NCBI GenBank assembly: GCA_964552395.1
Contig: CAZKGM010000002.1
Location: 220,686 to 284,685 of the forward strand
Source of the DNA: JAJDNH01 sp964552395
GTDB lineage: Bacteria > Acidobacteriota > Thermoanaerobaculia > Thermoanaerobaculales > Sulfomarinibacteraceae
Direction of reading: 5' to 3'
Length of the DNA: 64,000 nucleotides
In this document: piece after piece, positions 8,778 to 18,724 of the stretch
Layout: the number at the start of each line of letters is the position of its first letter
Numbering within the stretch: the stretch's first letter is position 1
The notes under the pieces: model-generated
What the model saw: the letters and a program-made list of their open reading frames with translations, nothing else
Database searches by the model: none
What the model was told of the DNA's origin: nothing
Made by a program: the position numbers and the translations under genes

Positions 8778-9584
8778 TCAAGCGCTCGCAAGGTACTCGG
8801 CGATGCGGGAGAACGCGGCTGCGATGCTCGGTACTTCCCACAGCAGTGGCTGGAAAGTAGTGATCGGATACGGGGTCTCGGCGGCCTCCCAGGGGTCGAA
8901 TGAACGGACCTCGACTGTGCCTGCCAAAGCGTGCTCGAGCTCCCCGAAGCTCGACAACAGCCCGGCGCCGTAGGCACGGAGCTCTCCTTGCTGGCGCACG
9001 ACGCCGTACTCAACGGTGAACCAGTACAGCGTGGCCAGACGCTCCACCTGCTGGTCCGAGGCCTTCAGCGATCCCTGTCCAATGCGCTGCGATAGGTCGG
9101 CGAACTCCGGAATCGCCAGCATAGGCGCGTGGCCCATCAGCTCGTGCACGATGTCGGGCTCCGGGGTGTAGTAGGGGCGGCTCGAGTGCCGGATGTACTG
9201 CGTTGAACAAAAGGTGCGCCTAGCCAGCGCGCCGAGGAACTCACGGGCGCTGACCAGGCCGGCGACCGGCTGCAGGCAAAAGCCTGTGTATTCCTGGAGA
9301 AAGGCGCTGACGTCGGCGAGCTGCGGGACTGCATCAGGTTCGTAGGCCAGCCCGGCGAAGACCTTGTTGAACTCGTGACACGCGTGGGACGGATACAGGC
9401 CGGTCAGGCGTTCGAACACCTGGCTCCAGGTCCGGCACTCGGCGGTGGTGTACTCCACTCGTGGCGGAGGATCACCGAACCGATGCTGAGCGGCGAGACG
9501 GGCAATCTGGTCGCGGCGAGTGCGGTACTCGGGGTCATTGAACCCCGGATGATCTGCTTCGAGCTCTACGAGGGGTGTCTCCAT
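8778..9584 (-). CDS. phhA: Aromatic amino acid hydroxylase (phenylalanine 4-monooxygenase-like)
   Basis: Pterin-dependent, non-heme iron hydroxylase of 268 residues. The iron ligands of the family are present: His147 and His152 in HELMGHAP and Glu192 in FTVEYG. The substrate-side segment RPYYTPEPD is also conserved. I placed the start at the ATG at 9584, which has GGGAGAG upstream and matches the usual single-domain bacterial length; the longer open frame would run into the divergent kinase promoter region. There is no N-terminal ACT domain, so no allosteric regulation is expected. Phenylalanine is the most likely substrate, but tyrosine or tryptophan cannot be excluded. No pterin dehydratase gene lies nearby. 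Confidence 0.88.
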   Translation of the reverse strand: METPLVELEADHPGFNDPEYRTRRDQIARLAAQHRFGDPPPRVEYTTAECRTWSQVFERLTGLYPSHACHEFNKVFAGLAYEPDAVPQLADVSAFLQEYTGFCLQPVAGLVSAREFLGALARRTFCSTQYIRHSSRPYYTPEPDIVHELMGHAPMLAIPEFADLSQRIGQGSLKASDQQVERLATLYWFTVEYGVVRQQGELRAYGAGLLSSFGELEHALAGTVEVRSFDPWEAAETPYPITTFQPLLWEVPSIAAAFSRIAEYLASA

Positions 9585-9695
9585 GAGGCGTCTCTCCCAG
9601 ATGAGTCCGAGTCGCATCTTATCATCGCATGATGGTCCAGAGGCCGTAAGGCCGGGTCTCGGGTAGAATCGTCCCAGCGCCGGAGGTGTCCACTG

Positions 9696-12600
9696 ATGGA
9701 CAGAGGGTCGGAACAGAGGCTCCTCGAGCTGGCTCTCGAGGAAGGGCTCCTGCGACGGGAGGACATCACGGCGGCGGAGGATGCGCTCCTCGACGCGGAC
9801 AGGACCCTGCATCCAGCGCGTTGGGGCTGGCGGCTGCAGCTCCTCATCGACCGCGGGGTTGTCAGCGAGGAGGCCCTTGAAGCCCTCGCTTCCAGATCTG
9901 ACGGGGCTGTCGGCGGCGGTTCTCTGGCGCGGCGACCGTCCAGCTCGTCGGCAGCGGACCCCCCTCCCCTCTCGAGCCTGGCACGGAGCCTCCTTCCCTC
10001 CGAGGTCCCCGAGGACTGGGGCCGCTATCGCATCGAGGCCCTACTCGGCGAGGGCGGCATGGGACGCGTGTACCGCGCCTTTGACCCGCGGCTCGCACGC
10101 CGGGCCGCACTCAAGTTCCTCCACAGCACAGATCCGGCTCAGGTCGAACGGTTTCTCCACGAGGCACGCGCTCAGGCAAGCGTCGAGCACGACAACGTCT
10201 GCCCGATCTACGAGGTCGGAGAGGTCGGGGGAAGGCCGTTTATTGCCATGCAGTACATTCGGGGGGAAAGCCTGACCCGGGTGGCCGAGTCTCTGCCCCT
10301 GAAGGAAAAGCTGTTGCTGATGATACGGGTCGCCGAGGCTCTTCACGCGGCCCACGAAACCGGCCTCATCCATCGTGACGTGAAGCCCGCCAACATCCTG
10401 GTCGAACGCAGCCCGGATGGAGCTCTCAAGCCGTTCGTGGTCGATTTCGGTCTTGCCAAGGAGCTTGCCGAGCCGGGACGCACCGTTACCGGGGCGATTC
10501 TCGGGACCGTCGCCTACATGGCGCCTGAGCAAGGTGGCGGCAAGAACGCCCACCTCGATCGCCGCGCCGACATCTACGGCCTCGGCGCCACGCTATACCA
10601 CCTGATTGCCGGGCATCCCCCGTTCACAGGGACATCGCTCGAGATCATCGTCAAGATGACGGCCTACGACCCACCTCCTCTGCGCCGGGCAGCTCCGGAG
10701 GCGCCGCGTGAACTCGAGGCCATTGTCATGAAGTGCCTCCGTAGGGCGCCGGAGGAGCGCTACGCCACTGCGCAGGAGCTGGCAGACGACCTCATGAGGT
10801 TCTTGGCCGGTGAGCCGGTGCACGCACAGCCCATTACGCTTGCATCACGCATCCGCAGCTTCACACGCAGAAACCGCGTGGCGTCCTTGGCGGTGGCGGC
10901 GCTGGTTTTCACGGTGCTGGTCGCCGCAGGGCTGGTCGTCCGGTCCCAGTGGCGCGCTCGTCGTCAGGCGAGCTTCAGCCGTCTCTATGCCCAGGAGGCC
11001 TCTCGCCTCGAGGACCGCGTCCGCCTGATCTACTCGCGACCCTTGCACAACGTTCGCCCGGAGGTCGCCGGTCTCCGCAGGGATCTCGGGAGGATCGCCG
11101 AGCAGGTCCGGCTCGCCGGAGGTCTCGCCGCCGGTCCCGGTGGCTATGCGCTCGGACGCGGCCACCTCGCGCTCGGCGACTTCAAGGTGGCTCACGAGTT
11201 CCTGGGGAAAGCATGGGACAGCGGTTTCCGTGAGCCGGAGGTGGCCTACGCTCTGGGCATCGCACTCGCCGGCGAGTTCCGCGACGAGCTCGAGCAGGTC
11301 CAGCGGATCTCGGACACCACTTCTCGCCAAGCCAGGCTCCGGGAAGCGGAAGCAGACTTCCGCGATCCTGCGCTGCACTACCTCGCCATCGGCCGCCAGG
11401 TCCAGGTCCAGGCGCCGGAGTACGGTGAGGCCCTGATCTCATTCCTCGAGCACAGGTATGACGACGCCAAGACCAAGGCGCGCGCCGCCGTTGACCGAAT
11501 TCCGTGGCTCTACAGCGGGCTCAAGCTGATCGGAGATGTCGAGGTGGCCGTCGGCAGCGAGGCCAGGGAACGCGGCGAGTACCCAGCTGCACTGTCAGCG
11601 TTCGAACGCTCGCAAAAGGCCTATGAGGACGCCGCTCGCATCGCTCCCAGCGACCCCACGATCTACGAGGGCCAGTGCGCACTCTGGAACCTCGATCTGA
11701 TGACGACGGTGGACATCGGCGAGAGCCCGCAGTCGGCTTTCGAGAAGGCCGTTCAGGCGTGCAATACGGCACTGGTTGCGAATCCACAGCTGGTCGGAGC
11801 TCACGGAGGCATGGCCCTGGCTCACCTGCAATGGGGAGAATATCTGGCGCTCCACGGTCACGATCCGACGTCCGTACTGATGACCGCGGTCGACAGCGCC
11901 CGCGAGGGCCTCCGCATTCGCGCCGCCCAACCCCTGCTTCACACGTATCTCGGCATTGCCCATCTCGAGCTCGGTCGCGTCGACGCCGCGAAGGGCAAGG
12001 ACCCCCGCCCCAGCCTGCGGGAGGCGGTCACCCACCTCGACCGCGCTCTCGAACTCGACCCGGCCGGAACTCTGGCGCGAAACACTCTCGGCCTTGCCTG
12101 GCTCGAGCGCGCCTTCTGGGAGCTCGGCGCCGGCGTCGATCCTCGTCAGGCGGTCGCCGGAGCCACAAACGCCTTCAGCGCATTCGTCGCCGGCCATTCG
12201 CAGTCCTTCGTTGCCTTGGACAACCTCGGCGTGGCCTTCTGGACTCAGGGGCACTACGAGATCACGCGCGGGATCGACCCCGGCAAGGCGCTCGCGTCCG
12301 GGAGCCGGGCTCTCCAGCAGGCTCTTGAGGCCAACCCAAACGACTGGGCAGCCTACAACAACCTCGGCCTCATTCAGAACGACATCGCCGTCTACCGGTT
12401 GGCAGCCGGTGCCGACCCCGAGCCCGCGCTGGAGAAGGCACTTTCCTATTTCCAGAGCTCCCTCGGAATCAGCTCCGACAATGCCTCCACCTATACCAAC
12501 CTGGCGAGCGCCCATCGCCTGGGGGCCGAGAGCACCCTCGCCCGTGGCGCCAATCCCTCCCCGCGCATCACCGCCACCCGCGAGGCGCATGAGCGGGCAA

Positions 12601-13088
12601 CCGCGATCAACCCCGACGATGCCGAGGCGTGGCTGATTCTCGGGCAAGCGGAGCTGGTTGGCGCCCACTGGCTTGCCCAGCGCAATCGCTCCCCGGAGCC
12701 TGCCCTGGTACGCTCGCGACGAGCCCTTCATCGAGCGATCTCGATCAACCCCCACTACGTGGAGGCGTTGGCGGCCCAGGCGGAGGCGAGCCGGATCCTC
12801 GCCGAGTGGCAGGCCGAACGTGGCGCCGCGAGCGGCGCCACTATCAAGACCGGCCTCGCAGCCGCCAAACGCGCGCTGGAGGCCAACCCCGAGTGGGCCC
12901 CGGCACTCGCCGAGAACGGGCGCCTGCTTCTCCTGTCGGCGCAATCGGCTACCGCTGCGCGGGTTCGACGGGCCCGCGCGACCGACGCCGAAGCAAGCCT
13001 GCAGCGGGCTGTTGAGCTCAACCCGCTGCTCGAACGGCCACTCCACTCTCTTCTCGACCGCTGCCATGTGCTGAGCGGAGTGGGGTGA
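9696..13088 (+). CDS. Membrane-anchored Ser/Thr protein kinase with long TPR region
   Basis: An 1130-residue Hanks-type kinase. After about 105 N-terminal residues (an acidic helical segment and a Ser/Pro linker), the kinase domain spans about 109-370. It shows a glycine loop LGEGGMGRV, Lys140 (AALKFL), HRDVKPANIL with Asp228, and DFGLAKE with Asp250, so it should be active. GTVAYMAPEQ marks the activation segment end. One membrane span lies at about 395-418. The remaining 700 residues are helical TPR-like repeats with recurring ALEANP-type and NNLGL segments, placed on the opposite side of the membrane if the kinase is cytoplasmic. Substrates are unknown. It is divergent from the hydroxylase gene. 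Confidence 0.9.
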   Translation: MDRGSEQRLLELALEEGLLRREDITAAEDALLDADRTLHPARWGWRLQLLIDRGVVSEEALEALASRSDGAVGGGSLARRPSSSSAADPPPLSSLARSLLPSEVPEDWGRYRIEALLGEGGMGRVYRAFDPRLARRAALKFLHSTDPAQVERFLHEARAQASVEHDNVCPIYEVGEVGGRPFIAMQYIRGESLTRVAESLPLKEKLLLMIRVAEALHAAHETGLIHRDVKPANILVERSPDGALKPFVVDFGLAKELAEPGRTVTGAILGTVAYMAPEQGGGKNAHLDRRADIYGLGATLYHLIAGHPPFTGTSLEIIVKMTAYDPPPLRRAAPEAPRELEAIVMKCLRRAPEERYATAQELADDLMRFLAGEPVHAQPITLASRIRSFTRRNRVASLAVAALVFTVLVAAGLVVRSQWRARRQASFSRLYAQEASRLEDRVRLIYSRPLHNVRPEVAGLRRDLGRIAEQVRLAGGLAAGPGGYALGRGHLALGDFKVAHEFLGKAWDSGFREPEVAYALGIALAGEFRDELEQVQRISDTTSRQARLREAEADFRDPALHYLAIGRQVQVQAPEYGEALISFLEHRYDDAKTKARAAVDRIPWLYSGLKLIGDVEVAVGSEARERGEYPAALSAFERSQKAYEDAARIAPSDPTIYEGQCALWNLDLMTTVDIGESPQSAFEKAVQACNTALVANPQLVGAHGGMALAHLQWGEYLALHGHDPTSVLMTAVDSAREGLRIRAAQPLLHTYLGIAHLELGRVDAAKGKDPRPSLREAVTHLDRALELDPAGTLARNTLGLAWLERAFWELGAGVDPRQAVAGATNAFSAFVAGHSQSFVALDNLGVAFWTQGHYEITRGIDPGKALASGSRALQQALEANPNDWAAYNNLGLIQNDIAVYRLAAGADPEPALEKALSYFQSSLGISSDNASTYTNLASAHRLGAESTLARGANPSPRITATREAHERATAINPDDAEAWLILGQAELVGAHWLAQRNRSPEPALVRSRRALHRAISINPHYVEALAAQAEASRILAEWQAERGAASGATIKTGLAAAKRALEANPEWAPALAENGRLLLLSAQSATAARVRRARATDAEASLQRAVELNPLLERPLHSLLDRCHVLSGVG

Positions 13089-13101
13089 GATGACTCGCCC
13101 C
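13082..13101. terminator. Hairpin overlapping the stop codon of the Ser/Thr kinase gene
   Basis: An 8-bp stem (GGGGTGAG with CTCGCCCC, one G-T wobble on RNA) closes an ATGA loop and overlaps the stop codon. It lies in the short convergent gap before the minus-strand gene ending at 13194. Only two T residues follow, so terminator strength is uncertain. Confidence 0.35.
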
Positions 13102-13193
13102 TTCCGGATCTCCCGGTCGCGAGTTCATTGGGAGGCTGAGTAGCCGACGGTTCGACAGCTCCGGAAACAGGCAAGCTCAGACGGGACCTGCTC

Positions 13194-14168
13194 TCACGGG
13201 CCTGTCAAAGCCCGTCGGATGAGCCACCGGGACAGGTAGCCGAGCATGCCGCTGGGTCGATCCTGCAGCGCCAGTCCCTGACGAAGCGACGGCGTCCGGG
13301 GCGGCGCCGCTGGAGAGCCGTAGCCGGCTGGCAACCATGCTGGACGCAGACCGCCAAGAAGCCAGTTGTCCACCTCCGCCGCCCTTCGCCATAGCGTGTT
13401 GACCCGCCACCGTGCGGCCCGTTCGGCCCACAGCTCGCCGGCGTCATCGGCGGCCCGTTGGCACAGCACCGCCGCCTCGGCGATGAGGAGAGGGTCGGCA
13501 AGGCCGGGGTCCCACAGATGCTGAGCCGTCAGCAGACGGTGGGCGGCGGCAGCCGCGCCCACCTGCATGCGCCGCACCGCCGTCGCCTCGTCCAGTATCG
13601 TTTGCTCGAAAAACGGCGACAGAGGAACCGCTGCGAAGCAGGCCGGGTGCAGACCATCGAAGATGGTCACCGCGATGTCATCTCCGCGAAAGCACCACGG
13701 CCCGCGTTCGCTGGACACGGTTGTCATTCCGCGGCTCGCCAGAAGGACGCGGGCGCGAGGCGCGTCATACGGGTGCACCAGCACGCAAGACGTCCGTATC
13801 GCCCGGCTGCCGGCTGTCGGGTAGAGCGTCCCGAGGTGGCTCAGCCCGTGCAGCCCGGCCCAGCGCAGCCGCTGCTCCTCGAACGCCTCGCCGAGCGGGC
13901 GCCAGCGCTTCAGCGACTCGGCATTGGCGGCGGCCGTCTCCTGTGCCACCACCCGTGCGGCCTCATCGATCTCTCCATGAAAGTCAGTCGGTCGCGCCCT
14001 CACGCTGTGCGCAATCACAGAAGCGATCTCCCCGCCGTCGGCAGCCCCCGCCAGGGTGCTTCTGATTCGAGGGACATCCACGGTGGTCAGCTCACCCAAC
14101 AGGGCGCCGCACAGCCACCGCGCCAGCGGCTCGCTCCCGCCGCCGGCCGCTGCAGGGTCGCAGCTCAT
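13194..14168 (-). CDS. Hypothetical protein, possible degenerate nucleotidyltransferase-like fold
   Basis: A 324-residue soluble protein I cannot assign. A central stretch (about residues 120-200) alternates strands and helices. It contains a VLVHPYD segment, an ARVLLASRGM helix and a later FDGLHPACF segment. This loosely recalls PF14907-type nucleotidyltransferases, in which a DxDLLV strand, a helix and an HxxL motif follow one another, but the paired aspartates are not visible. The C-terminus is helical and rich in Arg and Trp. It begins 27 bases after sppA in the same orientation and is probably cotranscribed with it. Confidence 0.6.
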   Translation of the reverse strand: MSCDPAAAGGGSEPLARWLCGALLGELTTVDVPRIRSTLAGAADGGEIASVIAHSVRARPTDFHGEIDEAARVVAQETAAANAESLKRWRPLGEAFEEQRLRWAGLHGLSHLGTLYPTAGSRAIRTSCVLVHPYDAPRARVLLASRGMTTVSSERGPWCFRGDDIAVTIFDGLHPACFAAVPLSPFFEQTILDEATAVRRMQVGAAAAAHRLLTAQHLWDPGLADPLLIAEAAVLCQRAADDAGELWAERAARWRVNTLWRRAAEVDNWLLGGLRPAWLPAGYGSPAAPPRTPSLRQGLALQDRPSGMLGYLSRWLIRRALTGP

Positions 14169-14195
14169 TGTCCGTTCAGGTTCCGCGACGCAGTG

Positions 14196-15929
14196 CTACT
14201 GCACATACACCGGCGGCATCCACGCCACGCCCGGCGTCCGCAACGTTCCCGACCGCAGCCACTGCTGCAGCTCCTCGCCAGCTGTTCGCACAGCTGCACC
14301 ATCCTCGAGCCGGCGACGCAGCAGCCTCTGCCAGAACGGTATCGGCTTGGGGTAGTCCACCAACTGGACCGAGGTCTCGGGCGAGATCCCCGCCAACTCC
14401 TTGGCCTGGGCGAGGGCCACGTCGAAGCCGCCCAGGGCATCGATCAGGCCCTTGTCAACCGCCTGTTGGGCTGTGAAGACCCTCCCACGACCGACGGCGT
14501 CCACTTGCTCCGGCGTCATGTGGCGCGACGCGGCAACGCGGGATACGAACTCGCCATAGATGTGGTCGAGCATCCGGTCGATCACCGCTCGTTGTTCGTC
14601 GGTCCAGTCCTGTAGGCCGCCGTAGATGTCCGCGTTTCTGCCCCGATCGAGCCGCCCGAAGGTGACGCCGAGCTTGTCGCGCCAGAACGCTTCCTCATTG
14701 AGATGGCCCGCGAAGACGCCGATCGATGCCGTCAGTGTTCCGGGGTCGGCAACGATCTTCTGCGCGCCGCAGGTAATCCAATAACCGCCCGAGCCGGCGA
14801 CGTTCGACATCGAGACCACGACCGGCATCTTCTCGGCCGTCCGGGCCATCTCCTGACGGATGATCTCGGATGCCACAGCGCTGCCGCCCGGCGAGTCGAT
14901 GCGGAAGATCGCGGCCTTGATTCCGTGGGCCTTGCGCACTCGCCGCCACGCCTTGGAGATGGTCTCCGCGCCCATGATCTCGCCGCCGAGCAGGGGGTTG
15001 AAGTCGCGGCGGTTCTCTCCCCGCATGATCGCTCCGACCGCCGTAACAACCGCAATTCGCGGGCCAGAGCCGGAGCTCGACAGCCCTTTGAGGTAGGCGT
15101 CAAGCCGCATGGTCTCCGCCTCCCCCTTCTCGCGGTCCCGCAGCCGGTTCCTGAAGCCGTCCCAGTCCTCCAAATGGTCGATGAGCTTCGCGTCTACCGC
15201 CTCGTTACCCAGGAACGGAGCGCGATCGATGAGCTGGCGGACCTGCTCCGGCTCGAGGCCCCGGCTCTCGGCAACGCCGGCCACGAGCTGCTGTGTCAGC
15301 GAGTCCAGCAACCACTCCATCATCTCCTTGTGAGCGGGAGTGAAGTCCTTCTGCGTGTACATGAAGCGGGCACTCTTGTAAGCGCCGCGGCCGGGGAACT
15401 CAGGCTTCATCCCCAGCTTGTCAAAGGTCCCCCGTAGAAAGGGCGAGCGAACCGAAAGACCGATCAGGTTGACGTCCCCCATTGGGTTGAGCGAGACTTC
15501 GTCACAGCCAGAGGCCACATAGTACGCGATGTTGCCAGGGGCGAACTCGCCCGCCGTGTCCATGTAGGCGGCGGTCCACTTCCCAGCACGGTGGACGCCT
15601 CTCAGCAGGCCGCGGATCTCCTGCGCGGTGGCGAAGCCGCCGCCGAAGCTGTCCAACCTCAGTTGCACGCCACGGATTCGGTCATCCTGCGCCGCGCTCA
15701 CAAGCGCCCTACGCAAACCCCGCAGGCTCAGGGACGCCTCCCCGAAAACCCCCGACAGCGGGTCCTCCGCAGTAACCTCGGCCATCTGGCCTTGGAGATC
15801 AACCGCGAGGATGGCCTTCGAGGGAACCCGCTCGACGGTCAGCATCCTCCCCAACAGCAGCATGAACCCAATACCGACCAGCACGACCAGGCATCCGATG
15901 CCGAGGAACCACGATCCCTTCCGTCCCAT
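14196..15929 (-). CDS. sppA: Signal peptide peptidase SppA, long (tandem S49) form
   Basis: Membrane-bound serine protease that degrades cleaved signal peptides. The protein is about 577 residues with an N-terminal membrane anchor (residues 7-27) and two S49 peptidase domains, the E. coli-like 67K arrangement. The catalytic Lys is in the N-terminal domain (GAYKSARF). The catalytic Ser is in the C-terminal domain (SNVAGSGGYW), matching the split-dyad design. Two ATG codons are adjacent; the second (15929) sits at the better distance from GGGAGG. The downstream gene is unknown. Confidence 0.9.
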   Translation of the reverse strand: MGRKGSWFLGIGCLVVLVGIGFMLLLGRMLTVERVPSKAILAVDLQGQMAEVTAEDPLSGVFGEASLSLRGLRRALVSAAQDDRIRGVQLRLDSFGGGFATAQEIRGLLRGVHRAGKWTAAYMDTAGEFAPGNIAYYVASGCDEVSLNPMGDVNLIGLSVRSPFLRGTFDKLGMKPEFPGRGAYKSARFMYTQKDFTPAHKEMMEWLLDSLTQQLVAGVAESRGLEPEQVRQLIDRAPFLGNEAVDAKLIDHLEDWDGFRNRLRDREKGEAETMRLDAYLKGLSSSGSGPRIAVVTAVGAIMRGENRRDFNPLLGGEIMGAETISKAWRRVRKAHGIKAAIFRIDSPGGSAVASEIIRQEMARTAEKMPVVVSMSNVAGSGGYWITCGAQKIVADPGTLTASIGVFAGHLNEEAFWRDKLGVTFGRLDRGRNADIYGGLQDWTDEQRAVIDRMLDHIYGEFVSRVAASRHMTPEQVDAVGRGRVFTAQQAVDKGLIDALGGFDVALAQAKELAGISPETSVQLVDYPKPIPFWQRLLRRRLEDGAAVRTAGEELQQWLRSGTLRTPGVAWMPPVYVQ

Positions 15930-16029
15930 CATGACCTCCCGTCGTCGAGTTCACGGCCAACTCTACGTCAAACGGATAACAAATGAAACCGCCGAGCCAG
16001 CGGTCCACCCTCGCTCCGGGAACCGTGAA

Positions 16030-18627
16030 TCAGCCTTTGACTGCCAGGTTGACCAGACGACCGGGAACCACGATGACCTTCACGATCTCCTTACCGGCGG
16101 TGAGCCGCTGGATCCGCTCATCCGCAAGCGCTGCACGCTCGAGATCGCTGCGGGAGATGTCGGGGGGAACGTGGAGGCGGGCCCGCACCTTGCCGTTGAC
16201 CTGCACCGGTACCTCGATCTCCTCCTCGGCCGCAACCTCGGGGTCGGCCTCGGGCCAGCCGCCCGTGAAGATGCTCTCAGAATGCCCGAGCCGCTCCCAG
16301 AGCTCCTCGCACAGGTGAGGAGTAATGGGGCTGAGCACTCGCAGGACCGTCTCGAGAGTTTCGCGCAGCACCGCCGGATGAACGTCGTCGAGCCTCGCTC
16401 GCAGCAGGCCCAGAAGCTCGTTGCAGCGCGCGATAGCGGTGTTGAACTGGAAACCACCTTCGATGGCGTCGCTGACTCGTCCGATCGCCTGGTGAGTCCG
16501 ACGCCGGATCTCGCGGTTGGCCTCGTCGAGCACGGCCGGCGCCTCTTCGCTGACCGGCGCGACCCTCTCCAGCCCCTCGGCGGCCAGCGACCACAGCCGG
16601 TTGATCGTCCGCCAGGCGCCGTTGATCCCATTCTCCGACCAGATCTGCATGCGGTCCGGAGGGGCATCCGACAACATGTACAGGCGCACCGTGTCGGCTC
16701 CGAAGCGGTCCATCATCGCGTCCGGGTCGACGATATTCAACTTTGACTTGGAGATCTTCGTCATCTCCGAGGAGACCTCAGATCCGCAGGCCGCACAGTG
16801 TCCGCCGACGATCGCCTCGCCCTCGCGCTCTCCGCCGGCCACATCCGACTCGGGGATGTACTTGTGGGTCGGGCAGTAGTAGGCGGTCTTGCACACCATG
16901 CCCTGACAGAAGAGCCGCCTGAACGGTTCATCGAAGTCGACCAGACCGAGGTCTCTGAGAACCATCGTGAAGAATCGGGCGTAGATCAGGTGCATGGTGG
17001 CGTGCTCGATGCCCCCGATGTACTGGTCCACCGGCATCCACCGGCGAACCGCCTCGGCGCCGAAGGCCTGCCCGTCGTTGTGCGGATCGCAGTAGCGGAG
17101 GAAGTACCACGACGAGTCGACGAAGGTGTCCATGGTATCGGTCTCGCGGCGCGCCGGCCCCCCGCAACGCGGGCACGTGGCATTCAGGAACGACGGGCTG
17201 GTCTCAAGTGGGTTGCCCGTGCCATGCGTGAACTGGGCGTCCGTGGGCAGCAGGACCGGCAGCTCTCGATCAGGAACCGGGACGATCCCACACTCGTCGC
17301 AGTAGACAACCGGGATCGGTGCGCCCCAGTAGCGTTGGCGCGAGATGAGCCAGTCGCGGAGCTTGTAGTTGACCTCAGCTGCGCCAAGGCCGTTTGCATC
17401 GAGCCAACCGATGATGTCGGACATCGCCTCGACGTTTCGGCGCCCGTCGAAAGGCCCGGACTCGATCATTATCCCCGGCTCGACGTAAGCCTCGGTCATC
17501 ACGGCCCCGTCCAGCGACTCACCCTCCGGCTCGATGACCACCCGGACATCTAGTCCGTACTTACGCGCGAACTCGAAATCCCTCTGATCGTGGGCGGGCA
17601 CCGCCATCACCGCCCCGGTGCCGTAGGTCATCAGAGCGAAGTTGGCGACCCACAGCGGAACCTTCTCGCCGTTGACGGGATTGACGACGTGAAAGCCGGT
17701 GAATACCCCGACCTTTTCCCGCTCCGCGATTTCTTTCTCCGACGTGCTTGCGGCCCTCATCTCGCGCACCGCCGCCATCACTCTCTGCTCGTGCTCGCTG
17801 CCGCGAACGAGCCTCTCCACCAGCGGGTGCTGAGGGGCGATCGACATGAAGGTGACCCCCCACAGCGTGTCGGGACGCGTGGTAAAAACGGGAACCTCGT
17901 CGCCGGTCTCGGCAACTCGGAAGTAGATGCGCGCCCCCTCCGAGCGGCCGATCCACTCCCTCTGCAGCTTGAGAACCGAGTCCGGCCACCCACCCTGGAG
18001 CTTGGCATGGTTGTCGAGCAGGCGCTGGGCGTAGGCGCTCATCCTGAAGAACCACTGCTCCATGTCACGCTGCTCGACGGTCGTGCCGCATCTCTCGCAG
18101 CCGCCGTCCTTGACCTGCTCATTGGCGAGGACGGTGCGACAGGATGGGCACCAGTTGACCGGCGCGCCTTTTCTGAACGCGAGGTCCTGCTCCAGGAACC
18201 TCAGGAAGAGCCACTGCGTCCACCTGTAGTAGTCGGGATGGCTAGTGGCCAGCTCTCGTCGCCAATCGTAGCCCCATCCCGCACGTCTCATCTGCTCGGA
18301 CATGCGCTGGATGTTGTCCTGGGTGAACCGATGCGGATGCACGCCCGTGCGGATCGCGGCGTTCTCCGCGGGGAGGCCGAACGAGTCCCAACCCATCGGC
18401 GCCAGCACCTTGAATCCCCGCAGTAGGTTGTAGCGAGCCACGACATCGCCGATGGTGTAGTTGATCACGTGACCCATGTGAAGCACGCCGGAGGGGTACG
18501 GATACATGCACAGGATGTACCGCTTGTTCCGCCGGTCGGAGTCGTCGGCTTCGAACAGCCCCATCTCGTGCCACCGCGACTGCCACTTCCGCTCGATCTC
18601 CGAGAAGCTGTACTCGGCGCCGCTCAT
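16030..18627 (-). CDS. leuS: Leucyl-tRNA synthetase
   Basis: Class I synthetase of about 865 residues that charges tRNA-Leu. The HIGH motif appears as PSGVLHMGHV and the KMSKS motif as KISKSKLN. The Zn1 region has paired cysteines (CPSC, CERC). The CP1 editing domain is intact, with the threonine-rich TTRPDTLWG segment, and a second cysteine cluster (CPRC and others) is present. The anticodon-binding and C-terminal domains are full length. Two ATGs are adjacent (18630, 18627); GGAGG lies 5 bases before the second, which I prefer. It is divergent from a release-factor-like gene only about 100 bases away. Confidence 0.96.
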   Translation of the reverse strand: MSGAEYSFSEIERKWQSRWHEMGLFEADDSDRRNKRYILCMYPYPSGVLHMGHVINYTIGDVVARYNLLRGFKVLAPMGWDSFGLPAENAAIRTGVHPHRFTQDNIQRMSEQMRRAGWGYDWRRELATSHPDYYRWTQWLFLRFLEQDLAFRKGAPVNWCPSCRTVLANEQVKDGGCERCGTTVEQRDMEQWFFRMSAYAQRLLDNHAKLQGGWPDSVLKLQREWIGRSEGARIYFRVAETGDEVPVFTTRPDTLWGVTFMSIAPQHPLVERLVRGSEHEQRVMAAVREMRAASTSEKEIAEREKVGVFTGFHVVNPVNGEKVPLWVANFALMTYGTGAVMAVPAHDQRDFEFARKYGLDVRVVIEPEGESLDGAVMTEAYVEPGIMIESGPFDGRRNVEAMSDIIGWLDANGLGAAEVNYKLRDWLISRQRYWGAPIPVVYCDECGIVPVPDRELPVLLPTDAQFTHGTGNPLETSPSFLNATCPRCGGPARRETDTMDTFVDSSWYFLRYCDPHNDGQAFGAEAVRRWMPVDQYIGGIEHATMHLIYARFFTMVLRDLGLVDFDEPFRRLFCQGMVCKTAYYCPTHKYIPESDVAGGEREGEAIVGGHCAACGSEVSSEMTKISKSKLNIVDPDAMMDRFGADTVRLYMLSDAPPDRMQIWSENGINGAWRTINRLWSLAAEGLERVAPVSEEAPAVLDEANREIRRRTHQAIGRVSDAIEGGFQFNTAIARCNELLGLLRARLDDVHPAVLRETLETVLRVLSPITPHLCEELWERLGHSESIFTGGWPEADPEVAAEEEIEVPVQVNGKVRARLHVPPDISRSDLERAALADERIQRLTAGKEIVKVIVVPGRLVNLAVKG

Positions 18628-18724
18628 CATTGCCTCCAAACGCCGACGGGACGCGAACCGTGTCACGTCGGCCGCGGTCATTCTCACACTGCGGACCGTG
18701 ATTGTGAAGCTGTAGACTCTCGAC

